DNA of 64,000 nt from an uncultured Lachnospiraceae bacterium (GTDB lineage Bacteria > Bacillota > Clostridia > Lachnospirales > Lachnospiraceae): positions 43,365 through 107,364 of the forward strand of contig CADBFZ010000008.1 in the NCBI GenBank assembly GCA_902794095.1, in the 5' to 3' direction. The position numbers and the translations under genes were made by a program. The notes below the pieces were generated by a model. The model had not been told where the DNA came from and ran no database searches. It saw nothing but the letters and a program-made list of their open reading frames with translations. Below, piece after piece: positions 52,830-62,389 of this stretch. Within the stretch, counting starts at the first letter, position 1; each line of letters starts with the position of its first letter.

Positions 52830-54254
52830 TCAGTCAAAAGAAAATCTGTCGAATTCGAGCTTCTTCTCATCCACGGATGTGAATTCAAAATACACCGCAT
52901 GCTTTCCGACAATTCCCGATGAAAGATCCAGCTTGATTTCTTTTTCGGAAGCGGATATCTCACCCGATGCTACCACCTTGCCGTCGCATGAATCCGTTCT
53001 TACATTCACCTCAGCTTCTCCATGATTACCGAAGATCATTGTAACTGTCTTCGGGGAATTTGCTCCGAACTGAAGATATCTGTATCCGCATACCGTGCCG
53101 GAAGTGATATTTATTATCGGTGCGGATATGTCATCCCTCTTCTCATAAACAGGTTTGATGATAGGAGTTTCACTTCCTCCGCGAAGATGACATGCATAGC
53201 CTGCAGAGATCATCTTATATGCATCGAGACCGTTTATATTCGCACCCTGGGACGTCATTTCAACGGGCACGGATTTTACAGGCTCGCCGTCTTTATATGT
53301 TACGTCTCCGATGAAGATCCTGCCTTCTTTATCCATAGCGGCATCCACAGGCTCCAGCATTGCCTGTCTTGAATACTCATCGGTTCCGGTCTGTCTGTGA
53401 TAGAAAACATACCACTTGCCGTTTACTTCCATGATCGAGCCGTGATTATTGCCCCATCTGAAAGACATTTCTCCGGTTCCGTCTTCTTTTGTCAGGATCT
53501 CACCGCCGTTAAAAGATATATCTCCGCCTTTTACAAATCCCGAAAGGGGCTTGTCACTGTATACGTATGAAAGGAAACCGTTGCAGTCATCGTATACTCC
53601 AAGCTCCGGCTGAGGAAGCTGTGATCTCTTGGAATAGATAAGGACATATTTTCCGAAGAGCTTGCGAGGGCTGGATGCTTCGAAGAATGCAAGTTCTTTG
53701 TCGATGTGTCCGTCATCTTCGGGCGCCCAGGGGACAAGAGAATGACCGATCAGATGCTCGACCAGAGTTCCTTCCTTGATCGTTGCCATATCTTCATTAA
53801 GCTCACCGCAAAAGCTTTTGCAAAAGCCCCAATATGCGTAGACTCTTCCATCATCATCTACGAGGATTCCGGGATCAAAGCCAAGCTCCGTAAGAACAGG
53901 ATTTTCAAAAGGTCCCCAAGGAGTCCCCGCAGTTGCAACCATTATGCGGCTTCCTTTGCGCTCAGCCGCATACATGTAATATGTGTCACCCTTTTTAACA
54001 ACATCGGGAGCATAGAGGATGCTCTTATCTTCTGCCTGATAGCACACGCCGTGGCATTTCCAGTCTGTAAGATCACTTACGGGTGCGGACCAGACCACAT
54101 AGTCATCACCGCAATACTCGCTTACCGCAGTATCATGGGATCCGTATACATAAACCCTTGTCTCGCCTTCATGCGTAAAAACACGGGGCTCACCATCAGG
54201 AACATGCTCCCAAAGTGGCATATAAGGATTAGCGCTTTTGATGAATTCTTTCAT
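52830..54254 (-). CDS. GH43 family glycoside hydrolase
   Basis: A 474-residue intracellular enzyme without signal peptide. The five-bladed propeller starts with NPYMPLWEHVPDGEPRVFTHEG, then YVYGSHD, ILYAPDVVKKGDTYYMYAAE and GFDPGILVDDDGRVYAYWG, all GH43 motifs. The C-terminal 130 residues form a beta-sandwich (CBM6-like in look). Such enzymes cleave xylosides or arabinosides inside the cell. It is not next to the mannan operon and is alone between terminators. Confidence 0.88.
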   Translation of the reverse strand: MKEFIKSANPYMPLWEHVPDGEPRVFTHEGETRVYVYGSHDTAVSEYCGDDYVVWSAPVSDLTDWKCHGVCYQAEDKSILYAPDVVKKGDTYYMYAAERKGSRIMVATAGTPWGPFENPVLTELGFDPGILVDDDGRVYAYWGFCKSFCGELNEDMATIKEGTLVEHLIGHSLVPWAPEDDGHIDKELAFFEASSPRKLFGKYVLIYSKRSQLPQPELGVYDDCNGFLSYVYSDKPLSGFVKGGDISFNGGEILTKEDGTGEMSFRWGNNHGSIMEVNGKWYVFYHRQTGTDEYSRQAMLEPVDAAMDKEGRIFIGDVTYKDGEPVKSVPVEMTSQGANINGLDAYKMISAGYACHLRGGSETPIIKPVYEKRDDISAPIINITSGTVCGYRYLQFGANSPKTVTMIFGNHGEAEVNVRTDSCDGKVVASGEISASEKEIKLDLSSGIVGKHAVYFEFTSVDEKKLEFDRFSFD

Positions 54255-54282
54255 TGAAGGTTCCGCCTTTCAAAAAAGTGAA

Positions 54283-54311
54283 AAATATAAAACCGCCGTA
54301 AAAGGCGGTTT
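54283..54311 (-). terminator. Terminator of the small membrane protein gene
   Basis: An 8-bp stem AAACCGCC (54290-54297) / GGCGGTTT (54304-54311), followed on the minus strand by TATATTTTTC. It lies between this gene and GH43. Confidence 0.75.
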
Positions 54312-54327
54312 ATGCATACGAACATCA

Positions 54328-54645
54328 TTATTTCTGATTTGAAGCTGATATGTAAGTGTAGGCTACCAGAAGCCCTATGGTCAGTGCCATTACGCCGAGA
54401 ATGGTGACTATGAACATCGCGGAGTTCTGTTTGAAGAACAGAAAAGGAATTCCGAGAAGCTCATAGAGCAAAGCATAACCGAACCACATCATAGCAACCT
54501 GGTGATTATATTTCTCAGGATCCTTGACCTCGGGAGCCTTAACCCCTGCGAAGAATCCGACTGTGTCTTTTGAAAACCACGCCCATGCGCCTATTCCGGC
54601 AAACATCAGCGCAACAATTGTCCATACGATAAAAGCGCCTATCAT
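54328..54645 (-). CDS. Small three-helix membrane protein
   Basis: About 105 residues from the ATG at 54645 (a GTG at 54669 is possible). Three hydrophobic segments flank a polar stretch FFAGVKAPEVKDPEKYNHQVAMMW, recalling SdpI/DUF3784-type small membrane proteins. No function can be assigned. Confidence 0.6.
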   Translation of the reverse strand: MIGAFIVWTIVALMFAGIGAWAWFSKDTVGFFAGVKAPEVKDPEKYNHQVAMMWFGYALLYELLGIPFLFFKQNSAMFIVTILGVMALTIGLLVAYTYISASNQK

Positions 54646-54723
54646 TAGTGCCCCAACCCCTTCGAACACCTATATGTAACACATATATTTTACTCTTTTA
54701 CAGTGAGTATAACAATATCTTTA

Positions 54724-55230
54724 TTACACCAGAAAATGCACTTCCCAAGCGACTATTCCCAGGATCAGGAGAACGACCGCCAGTGAAATCGCACCCCTTG
54801 CCCGTGACTTATAAGCACGGTCCAAAGCAGGCACAACCAGCTTCAGGAAAAGAAGTGCCATGACGCCGAACAGGAAGCTGCTTATCGCACATATCCTTCC
54901 CTGGAAATTCAGAGGCCAGGTTTTGTATGACCAAAGGATCTTATGGAACTTGTACTCAAGAACTACTGCGGTCAGATATTCAACAGATGTGGAGATAAAT
55001 ACGCTTCCGAAGAAAACCGCCGCGGGATTCTTTATTTTACGGAAAAGAAAATAAAGAATCAGCATGCCAAAGCCGTAGATCGGACAGCATGGAATGTGAA
55101 GCACTCCGCGGTCAAGGTATTTCCCAAAAACCACATACACGCAGGCAATCTCATACAACCAGCCAAAAAAGGATGCCAGAATAAACATCAGAAGATATTT
55201 GGTTAAGTCCTGCCGGTTTTTCTCTGTCAT
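54724..55230 (-). CDS. Putative ABC transporter permease, CmpB-like (PF06541 type)
   Basis: A 168-residue membrane protein with about five helices. The FGWLYEIACVYVVFGKYLDRGVLHIPCCPIYGFG segment is characteristic of the PF06541 'CmpB' family of Firmicutes. The name 'ABC permease' is only a database label and the role is not proven. It begins at the last base of the acylphosphatase stop. Confidence 0.8.
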   Translation of the reverse strand: MTEKNRQDLTKYLLMFILASFFGWLYEIACVYVVFGKYLDRGVLHIPCCPIYGFGMLILYFLFRKIKNPAAVFFGSVFISTSVEYLTAVVLEYKFHKILWSYKTWPLNFQGRICAISSFLFGVMALLFLKLVVPALDRAYKSRARGAISLAVVLLILGIVAWEVHFLV

Positions 55231-55496
55231 TATTTAACATTAAAATCCCGCTCGTCTTCTACGACCGGGATTTTTTCCTTTTCGATATTGTCGATCTGAA
55301 TGAAGCGTCCGCGATCTATTGCGGCTATCATCTGATCGATACTTTGTTCGTCGCCCTGGACTTCCATTTCAACCGAACCGTCCCATGCGTTATATACCCA
55401 ACCCGTAAGTCCGAGTACATTCGCAGCTCTTGTGGCGGTCCATCTGAAACCGACGCCCTGAACCTGACCTGTAAATCTTAAGTGATATCTGATCAT
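55230..55496 (-). CDS. Acylphosphatase
   Basis: An 88-residue protein with the active-site arginine in GQVQGVGFRW and the asparagine in YNAWDGSVEMEVQG. It hydrolyses acyl phosphates such as carbamoyl or acetyl phosphate in the cytoplasm. It overlaps the PIN-like gene by four bases. Confidence 0.93.
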   Translation of the reverse strand: MIRYHLRFTGQVQGVGFRWTATRAANVLGLTGWVYNAWDGSVEMEVQGDEQSIDQMIAAIDRGRFIQIDNIEKEKIPVVEDERDFNVK

Positions 55497-56137
55497 TTGA
55501 AAAAGTCGTCTACTGCGGGAGTTACTACTTCCATATAGAACTCTCCGATATAAGGGAACTTCCTATACAGCTTCTCTTTAATATCGGACAAAACTGTCTT
55601 TTTATTCTTACCGTTCAAAGATTCTTTGACTATAGTGAGAACAACATCAAAGTTCTTTCTCGGAATATCTGAGCCGTACTCATACAAAGCTTCTTCAATT
55701 TCCAGAAGGCACTTAGATGCTTTGCCTTCATCGGTTCTCTTAACTTTGTCTGCGGCTTTAGGTGCAGCCTTTTTCTGAGCCTTTTCAGCAAGCTGCTCTT
55801 TTCTCTCTGCATTAACAAGATCACTCATGAAGGTGATGATGTTATCGTAACTCTTGTTTCTGCTGACAATGTTAACCTTAAGAGTATCTTTATCATAGAC
55901 ACCTGCAAGATATCCCATATATGCGGATATATACTTGTCTACGAATTCTCTTCCCTCAGGAATGTTATCGAAGATCTGGAAATTGATGTCCGCTCTCTTA
56001 GGCTTTTCAGATTCAGCGAGTGTGTCTCTGGATGTCAGAAAGACAATTACATTTGAGTTCTTGGGAATGCCGGTATAGCTGAGCTTTACTCCTGCAATCT
56101 TGATGTTCTCGTAGTCAATAAGATAGTACGTTTCCAC
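55493..56137 (-). CDS. PIN-like domain protein
   Basis: 214 residues. It begins YYLIDYENIKIAG, with an early Asp and Glu of PIN-fold nucleases, and continues with VIVFLTSRDTL and VNIVSRNKSYDNIITFM. A charged Lys/Ala-rich linker (about 113-138) is followed by a helical C-terminal domain. Proteins of this layout are common in Clostridia. RNA binding or cleavage is possible, not shown. Confidence 0.8.
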   Translation of the reverse strand: METYYLIDYENIKIAGVKLSYTGIPKNSNVIVFLTSRDTLAESEKPKRADINFQIFDNIPEGREFVDKYISAYMGYLAGVYDKDTLKVNIVSRNKSYDNIITFMSDLVNAERKEQLAEKAQKKAAPKAADKVKRTDEGKASKCLLEIEEALYEYGSDIPRKNFDVVLTIVKESLNGKNKKTVLSDIKEKLYRKFPYIGEFYMEVVTPAVDDFFK

Positions 56138-56240
56138 AACTGTTATTCTCCCTACTAAAAAAATTTTCCCTCATATTTGACATTATACAATTAAAGTGTG
56201 GGGTAAGTCTATGGTAATGAAATATCCCACTTTTTGGCTG

Positions 56241-56516
56241 TTAATATTTACAAAACTTTGATTTCCATTTGCTTTCTTTTAAATTTATAACATTACGTTG
56301 TATTAACGAACCATCATGAACTAAATCCGTTAGTACATTCGAATTAATCAAATCATACTTAATTACATTAACTCCCAACTCAAATAAGCTATTAATAAAG
56401 TTTTCACTTACAGGATTTATCGCTAATGGATTAACAAAAAAAACAACCCATCTGCCAAAGATTCTGTATACTTCGTTTCCCATGTAATAAGCGGACGGCG
56501 CACAGACCATTTCCAA
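56241..56516 (-). CDS. Small protein after the deaminase-like gene, possibly frameshifted
   Basis: About 91 codons are open from a TTG at 56516 (ATG at 56510 also possible). A second frame starts at an ATG at 56536 and reads MKDKKVDWKWSVRRPLITWE onward until it stops near an eight-T run (minus strand) in the middle of the gene. Joining the two frames by one base at this run would give a single protein of about 98 residues. No family recognised. It lies just downstream of the deaminase-like gene in an AT-rich region, so it may be a partner such as an immunity protein (inference). Confidence 0.45.
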   Translation of the reverse strand: MEMVCAPSAYYMGNEVYRIFGRWVVFFVNPLAINPVSENFINSLFELGVNVIKYDLINSNVLTDLVHDGSLIQRNVINLKESKWKSKFCKY

Positions 56517-56593
56517 TCAACTTTTTTATCTTTCATATATGAATCACACGGCCTACTTCAGCAGCATTTAATATATAAGTGCAAATATATCTG

Positions 56594-58099
56594 TTATTTC
56601 TTCTCAGTTATTATGTCATTATGTAAATAATAAATCTTCAAAGAACATCCAGTTTTGTTGATCCACTCTTGAATAGCGGGTTCACACTTCGGGCACGGCA
56701 AGTGTCTGGTAAACAAATAGCAAATCTTGCCGGTTGTTGCGGGAACTTGTGCTAATATCTTTCTTTCGCAACATGTAAAATCGGAACCTATTTCGTTCGG
56801 GGGCACATTTCGATTTATAGCATCACTTACTGTTTCTTTTCCATTCGGAATTTTTTTACCAGGATAAGAATATCTACATGTTTGTCCAATTAGATTTGAG
56901 TATTTTGATCCAGACAAAATGGGATCCTTCATTATTATGTCCTTAATCTTCCTCATTAAATCTTTATTGGATTGTTGCTTGGAAAAATCGAATTGTAAAT
57001 ATGATTCAATTACATTATCAGTAACATCAAACGGTCCACTAAGTGAAATATATCTTTCTGGATTTACATCAAATAGCCCAAAGCATTTTTGTTTTTTTCC
57101 AATAAATTGTCCAAAATTATGATTGCCAGCCTTATCACACGAATTAATGCAAGTAATCATACTATTCATAGCATCATTAAAATCTTGTCCTTTATCTCCT
57201 CCAATAGAAGAAGATAAATATTTATTAATCGTTTCCTCTGTAAAAGCTACTATTTCGTTTTTTGCTGCATTTGAAAAAGAACCATAACTAGCGTCAGACA
57301 AAACCATCTGGCAAGTTAGTAAGTTTTTTTCACCTTGCCTAGCGGAATACCGATATGCATATTTTGACATTTTTACTAAAATACGGCGTTCTTTTGATAA
57401 GGGTGATATCTTAGACACCATTCTTTCAAAAATATAATATGGAGGATATCTGCGTTCATTTTTATAATATTCTTTGATGTCTTGTACATCCTCATAGAAC
57501 AAGGAACTGGATTGGCTGTCTGTAAAATAATTATCTAAATCCAATTCACCAGGTGTGCCACCATCTGCGGCTTTTTTCTCCCACTCACTTCTACACCGAT
57601 CAATAAAGTCAATCAGCTGATTTCGAGCAGAAGGCGGAACATCATCCGCACTACTACTACTTGAATAATATTTTTGTAAAAGAGATTTACTATATGCCAA
57701 AAACCTTCTAGCATCTTCATATCCTACTCTTATTTCAATATCTGAAACATTATAATCATGACTCTTTACAGCTTGAGTCATCAATTCTAATGCCTTAAGA
57801 TCCAATAAGCAGTCACTTATTGTTATTTCTTCTTCGACTTCTTCCGGCACTTCACTTCTAAAATCACCACTTTCAAACGTGTCTTTTACTTCATCATACC
57901 TTCTTTCAGGAACTGCCTTCTTTACCTGCTTTTTCTCAATTATTTCTTCTCTAACTTGCTCGTCTTCAAATCTTTTCTCATCATATTGCTCTTCACCTGT
58001 GGATTCATCTACATATAATTCCTCACCGTGAATTTCATCATTAAACTGTTCAGTATACTTATCCTCGCCGCTTCTAAATTGCCAAGTAAAGTTAATCAC
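56594..58099 (-). CDS. Large protein with C-terminal cytidine-deaminase-like domain
   Basis: About 501 residues from a GTG at 58099 with GGGAGG upstream. An acidic, disordered N-terminus (about 1-90) is followed by a mostly helical middle region with a Ser-rich run (YYSSSSSADD) and no recognised family. At the C-terminus CCE (443-445) and PCPKC (468-472) form the zinc pattern C-x-E plus PCxxC of the cytidine deaminase superfamily. A deaminase at the end of a long chain is typical of polymorphic toxins and defence effectors. No secretion signal is seen. The gene is AT-rich against its neighbours, suggesting transfer. Confidence 0.6.
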   Translation of the reverse strand: MINFTWQFRSGEDKYTEQFNDEIHGEELYVDESTGEEQYDEKRFEDEQVREEIIEKKQVKKAVPERRYDEVKDTFESGDFRSEVPEEVEEEITISDCLLDLKALELMTQAVKSHDYNVSDIEIRVGYEDARRFLAYSKSLLQKYYSSSSSADDVPPSARNQLIDFIDRCRSEWEKKAADGGTPGELDLDNYFTDSQSSSLFYEDVQDIKEYYKNERRYPPYYIFERMVSKISPLSKERRILVKMSKYAYRYSARQGEKNLLTCQMVLSDASYGSFSNAAKNEIVAFTEETINKYLSSSIGGDKGQDFNDAMNSMITCINSCDKAGNHNFGQFIGKKQKCFGLFDVNPERYISLSGPFDVTDNVIESYLQFDFSKQQSNKDLMRKIKDIIMKDPILSGSKYSNLIGQTCRYSYPGKKIPNGKETVSDAINRNVPPNEIGSDFTCCERKILAQVPATTGKICYLFTRHLPCPKCEPAIQEWINKTGCSLKIYYLHNDIITEKK

Positions 58100-58299
58100 G
58101 TTAGCACGCCTCCCCAATTCAAATCAATAAGAACACAATTAATCTAACAAGTCGTTGGAACCCTTATAATTTTACCATTGCAATCACTATATTCCCGTAG
58201 ACAAATCGACAATCTTCGTAGGATATTTCCGTCATTATAACGGCTTTATATAACGTGCATTATAAGTATCCGTTTCCAATTTCTTCTCGCAATTTAAAT

Positions 58300-58324
58300 G
58301 AGCGTCTGCAATCTGCAGACGCTC
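58300..58324 (-). terminator. Hairpin terminator after the VWA gene
   Basis: A perfect 11-bp stem (GAGCGTCTGCA 58300-58310, TGCAGACGCTC 58314-58324) with a three-base loop. The minus-strand tail is only ATTTAAATT, so it is moderate. The rest of the 264-base gap to the deaminase-like gene holds nothing recognised. Confidence 0.65.
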
Positions 58325-58381
58325 ACGTTTCTCAACCCTCATTCACTTCCATGAACAACTTTTACGCGCATAACGAGCCCC

Positions 58382-59050
58382 TCATGCCCTCTCTTCAAAG
58401 TCTTCTCTGATCTCAGCAAACATATCACCATCCTCAAACATCGCACCCATATCCGCCGAACTCTTGCATGCTCTTGCGCAGCCTACGACTTTGGAAAGAA
58501 CATCGTAGTTAAGTTTGGTTCCGGCAGAGTCGCACTTGTAGTTAACGGCACGGCTTGCTTCAACTCCGAACCTGCCCGCAACTTCGATGGCATCGATGTT
58601 GGCTCCGAGGAAGATGAACTCCCATCCGTTCTTGGACTTTTTCTTTTCAACCATCTTCTTAACCTTCTCGAAGGTGTACTCTCTGCTGGCATTCTCCATT
58701 CCATCAGTGGTGATGATGAAGAGTGTCTTCTCAGGCTTCTCATCAGCGGGAGCCTCCTTCTGAAGTTTTCCGATACGGTGAATGGTTGAGCCCAGCGCAT
58801 CGAGGAGTGCGGTGTTTCCTCTGACGTAATAATCCTTATCGGTGATGGGCTTCATCATCTTCAGATCTTTTCTGTCATGGAGAATTTCTGTCACTCCGTC
58901 GAACAGGATCGTTGAGATGATTGCATCTCCTTCTTCCTTCTGCTGCTTCTCAAGCATTGAGTTGTAACCGCCGATGGTATCGCCCTCAAGCCCTCCCATT
59001 GATCCGCTTCTGTCGAGTATAAAAACGACCTCTGTTAATCCCTTCTTCAT
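58382..59050 (-). CDS. VWA domain protein
   Basis: A 222-residue single von Willebrand factor A domain. The metal site DRSGSM (about residues 13-18) is intact, and the later TTDGMENAS matches the MIDAS set. It is cytoplasmic, with no signal. It has AGAGG before the ATG and follows the conserved 308-residue gene. VWA proteins of this kind often act with partner ATPases or in tellurite/stress gene groups; none is seen here. Confidence 0.85.
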   Translation of the reverse strand: MKKGLTEVVFILDRSGSMGGLEGDTIGGYNSMLEKQQKEEGDAIISTILFDGVTEILHDRKDLKMMKPITDKDYYVRGNTALLDALGSTIHRIGKLQKEAPADEKPEKTLFIITTDGMENASREYTFEKVKKMVEKKKSKNGWEFIFLGANIDAIEVAGRFGVEASRAVNYKCDSAGTKLNYDVLSKVVGCARACKSSADMGAMFEDGDMFAEIREDFEERA

Positions 59051-59156
59051 ATCATTTACCTCTCTTTCTTAAGTTACCGGCTAACCGGTTTCCTTTGTTC
59101 TGAGATAAATATATGGGATTGCAGAGGTCATAAGGTCGCCTGTGAAGCGACATTTA

Positions 59157-60083
59157 TTATCCGCCGATTATCGGCTGGTCATGTTCGAAAAGCGCGGTGT
59201 TTATCTGATAGATGTCATATACTTTGTTTTCTATGAAGTATTCGATTATCAGATCAAAAACAGAACCGGGAGAAAACGCATATCCCGCTCTCGCAAGAAA
59301 GTCCCTGGTTTCGTCCATGTTAAGTTCAAGTGCCAGAGCAAATGCAACAGCCGTAATCTTCTTGGGCTGATATGCAGGATTGGATCTGATCTTGGAGAAG
59401 AGCTTTCTGTCCACATTGGCTCTCTTATAAACTTCAGTATCCGTATACCCCTTCTCATCTATGATATTCAGAAGAAGTTCTTGCCAGGTATCCGATATGT
59501 GTGCAACTCTGTCTGCAATAGACATCTGCGGTGCAGCGCAGCTCATGGCAGCCATTGGAGCAGCGCCCATTACAGAAAACATCGGAGCACTGTCGTCATC
59601 ATCGGGCTTATCATATCTTGCAGCAGATTCACAAGGCTCCGATGCACGGAATTCCTTAGCGCTCTTTCCTAAAAATGGAATCGATGATCTTAGCTTACCT
59701 GCCGGCTTCTTTTCAACCGGCGCTTCTTCCGCATCGCCATCAGGATACATGCACTCATCCTGCATCATGCTCTCGAACTTATCCATGAGATAATCATCAA
59801 GACCTAATGCGATGTCTTCCGGAAGATCAGTCTCGTGACCGTCATTTGCTATCAGAATGATCTCAACATCGGATGCAGTGCTCTCCTCTTTAACTGCAGT
59901 CAGAGCTTCAGAAAGAGTTATACTATCATCCAGAGATACGGCAACGCTCTCCGCACTCGTGTCAGCTGCAGATTTTACGCAATCCGAAAGGAACTCTTTA
60001 AATGCCACGGAGGAGTCATATGCATTTACTAATGTTTCGTCGGAGAGTTCATCTATTCCGTTTCTGAGTATTTTATAAGCCAT
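59157..60083 (-). CDS. Conserved protein found with VWA proteins
   Basis: 308 residues. The N-terminal half is acidic and of unknown fold. A Met/Ala-rich linker (MGAAPMAAMSCAAPQM, near 172-187) precedes a helical C-terminal domain. That domain (EKGYTDTEVYKRANVDRKLFSKIRSNPAYQP..., about 212-300) resembles a helix-turn-helix type domain seen in many Clostridia near VWA genes. Its role is not known. It starts three bases after the hybrid kinase stop, so it is likely co-expressed with it. Confidence 0.7.
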   Translation of the reverse strand: MAYKILRNGIDELSDETLVNAYDSSVAFKEFLSDCVKSAADTSAESVAVSLDDSITLSEALTAVKEESTASDVEIILIANDGHETDLPEDIALGLDDYLMDKFESMMQDECMYPDGDAEEAPVEKKPAGKLRSSIPFLGKSAKEFRASEPCESAARYDKPDDDDSAPMFSVMGAAPMAAMSCAAPQMSIADRVAHISDTWQELLLNIIDEKGYTDTEVYKRANVDRKLFSKIRSNPAYQPKKITAVAFALALELNMDETRDFLARAGYAFSPGSVFDLIIEYFIENKVYDIYQINTALFEHDQPIIGG

Positions 60084-60086
60084 ATC

Positions 60087-62363
60087 CTATTTCTCGGGTG
60101 CAAATTCCATTACTTCGTCATCACTAATTTTGATATCTGATTCAGGTACGACTCCTTTGATGAGAGTTACAAACTTATCATACTCTTCGATCATTGCATC
60201 ATGTTCGAGAGTGATGTAATCCTTATCGCCTTCTTTAGCTGCGTTCTCAAGAAGAAGTGCCTTAGCAGAGACTGTCATCACTCCGATGGTAGCGGATGTA
60301 CTCTTGATTGAGTGGACAATTACGCCATACTCTTTGAGATTACCGCCTGTAAGGTGCTGAGACATCTTCTCTTTCTTCTCGGAAGAATCTGCCACATACT
60401 CTGCAAGCATCTCGATATAGAAGGACTTCTCACCTCCGCAGTTTGCGATTCCCTTATCGGTATCAACTCCTGCCTCTTTAAGTGCCGATAAATCTTCTTT
60501 ATCCTCGGCTTTCACCTCAGCCTTTGTATCATCACTACCCTTAACAAGGGTAACCTTACTCATGGGCAGGTACTTCTTCAGCATTGCCTCAAGTGAAGTA
60601 CTGTCGATGGGCTTTGTAAGGTAATCGTTAAATCCCTTGGCAAGATATCTCTCCCTTGCACCGACAACCGCATCCGCTGTTAAGCATATGACAGGTGTGT
60701 CGATATTCGGCCCTTCTTTATGAGCCTTGATGTTCTTAAGAGCCTCCGCTCCGTCCATCTCAGGCATACGCTGGTCCATCAAGATCACATCATATTTATT
60801 CTGAAGCGCAAGCTCGATGGCTTCTTTACCGCCGCCGGCCGTATCAATCTTTATCTTGGTATCCCTGAGGAATTCCGTGGCAACGATCAAATTCATTCTG
60901 GTGTCGTCAACTATGAGAACCTTTGCGGAAGGTGCTCTGAAGCTTTCGTGATAATCAGCTCTCTTACCGAGACTCTTTTCGAATTTCTCTTTGAAGTTAC
61001 CGACAGGATCTTTGGAGAGAACAATCTGAGGAAGTGTTGCTATGAAAGTGGAACCTTTTCCATACTCACTTCTTACTACGATTTCACCGCCCATCATATC
61101 GAGAAGCATCTTGGTAATCGCAAGTCCGAGACCGGTTCCTTCTTTCGTACTGTTTTTCTCAAGATCAACTCTTTCGAATTTTCCGAAGAGTTTGCCGAGG
61201 TTTTCTTCGCTTATTCCGATACCCGTATCGGTCACTTCGATTACAAGGTTGATTATTTCTTTTCCGTCTACTAACCGATCGCTTTCCATTCCATACATCT
61301 TCAGAAGGACGCTTCCTTCATCGGTGTACTTAACGGCATTGGAGAGAAGGTTTGTCATGACCTGTCTTACTCTGACAACATCTCCGTAGAGGTTATCGGG
61401 AAGATTTTTATCGATGTCTGTTTCAAAACTCAGGCCTTTATCCTTCGCCTTAAAATAGATCATGTTGCTGACATCATTCAAAACGGAGCTGAGCTGATAC
61501 TCAACTTCGATGATATCCATCTTTCCTTCTTCGATCTTGGTAAAGTCAAGAATGTCATTGATGATTGCAAGGAGATTACTTCCCGCGCTGTCGACATTAC
61601 CGGAGTAATTCTTGATCTTCTTAAATGCTTCCCTGAATCCTACAGAATCGGAATCGGGAAGTCTCTCGGCTTTTTCGGTCTCTCTTAAGATCATCTCATT
61701 CATACCGAGAACGGCATTGATGGGAGTTCTGATCTCATGACTTGTATTTGCCAGGAAATCCGTCTTAGCCTCACTCGCATGCTTTGCCTCTTCAAGAGCA
61801 TCGTCCTGCTGGATCCTTGCTTTGATGATCTCATATTGCGCGATCGCACACATGATCACGATCGCCAGATACATCATAGGCATTCTGGAATAGTAAGAAT
61901 CCGGGAATCTGTAACCATTCTCATGAATCGGTGAATGCATATATACAGTCATAATGATGAAGAAGACAGTTGTGAAATATGCGCCATAGAACAGATTAAA
62001 GAAATAATAGACCACCGGCACCGCTACAAATATCAAGAAGATACTTGTACCTTCCGTTCCGCCGGTATAAAGGAAAAATGTGAAGGTTATCCAATACACA
62101 AAGCACTGGATGTTAATGGCAAGATGCATCAGCCAAAGGCGTTTTTTCCTGCCGAATTTACATATTGCAAAGCAAATGGTAGCTATTGCGGTGAACACCG
62201 CACAAAACAGAGCATAATATGCTACGAGATAATCCTTGCGTATAAAATTATCAACGCACAGATATATGCAAAACGGAACTACAACAGAATATATGACGAT
62301 CGTAAGGGTCAGATTGACGGTAATATATCTCTCATCGAGATGAAATCTTTTCTTTTTAGGCAT
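60087..62363 (-). CDS. Hybrid histidine kinase with receiver and Hpt domains
   Basis: 758 residues. Six or so N-terminal membrane helices (about 20-180) precede a DHp region with NTSHEIRTPINAV (His209) and an ATPase domain (N box LLSNAVKY, DTGIGI, GLGLAITK). A receiver domain with VILMDQRMPEMDG and a C-terminal Hpt domain with VHSIKSTSATIG (phospho-acceptor His) complete a phosphorelay. It differs from the neighbour at 32243, which lost its acceptor His. It starts the unit with the 308-residue and VWA genes. Confidence 0.9.
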   Translation of the reverse strand: MPKKKRFHLDERYITVNLTLTIVIYSVVVPFCIYLCVDNFIRKDYLVAYYALFCAVFTAIATICFAICKFGRKKRLWLMHLAINIQCFVYWITFTFFLYTGGTEGTSIFLIFVAVPVVYYFFNLFYGAYFTTVFFIIMTVYMHSPIHENGYRFPDSYYSRMPMMYLAIVIMCAIAQYEIIKARIQQDDALEEAKHASEAKTDFLANTSHEIRTPINAVLGMNEMILRETEKAERLPDSDSVGFREAFKKIKNYSGNVDSAGSNLLAIINDILDFTKIEEGKMDIIEVEYQLSSVLNDVSNMIYFKAKDKGLSFETDIDKNLPDNLYGDVVRVRQVMTNLLSNAVKYTDEGSVLLKMYGMESDRLVDGKEIINLVIEVTDTGIGISEENLGKLFGKFERVDLEKNSTKEGTGLGLAITKMLLDMMGGEIVVRSEYGKGSTFIATLPQIVLSKDPVGNFKEKFEKSLGKRADYHESFRAPSAKVLIVDDTRMNLIVATEFLRDTKIKIDTAGGGKEAIELALQNKYDVILMDQRMPEMDGAEALKNIKAHKEGPNIDTPVICLTADAVVGARERYLAKGFNDYLTKPIDSTSLEAMLKKYLPMSKVTLVKGSDDTKAEVKAEDKEDLSALKEAGVDTDKGIANCGGEKSFYIEMLAEYVADSSEKKEKMSQHLTGGNLKEYGVIVHSIKSTSATIGVMTVSAKALLLENAAKEGDKDYITLEHDAMIEEYDKFVTLIKGVVPESDIKISDDEVMEFAPEK

Positions 62364-62389
62364 ATGCCCTCCTCACCCCAAAAATGGAA

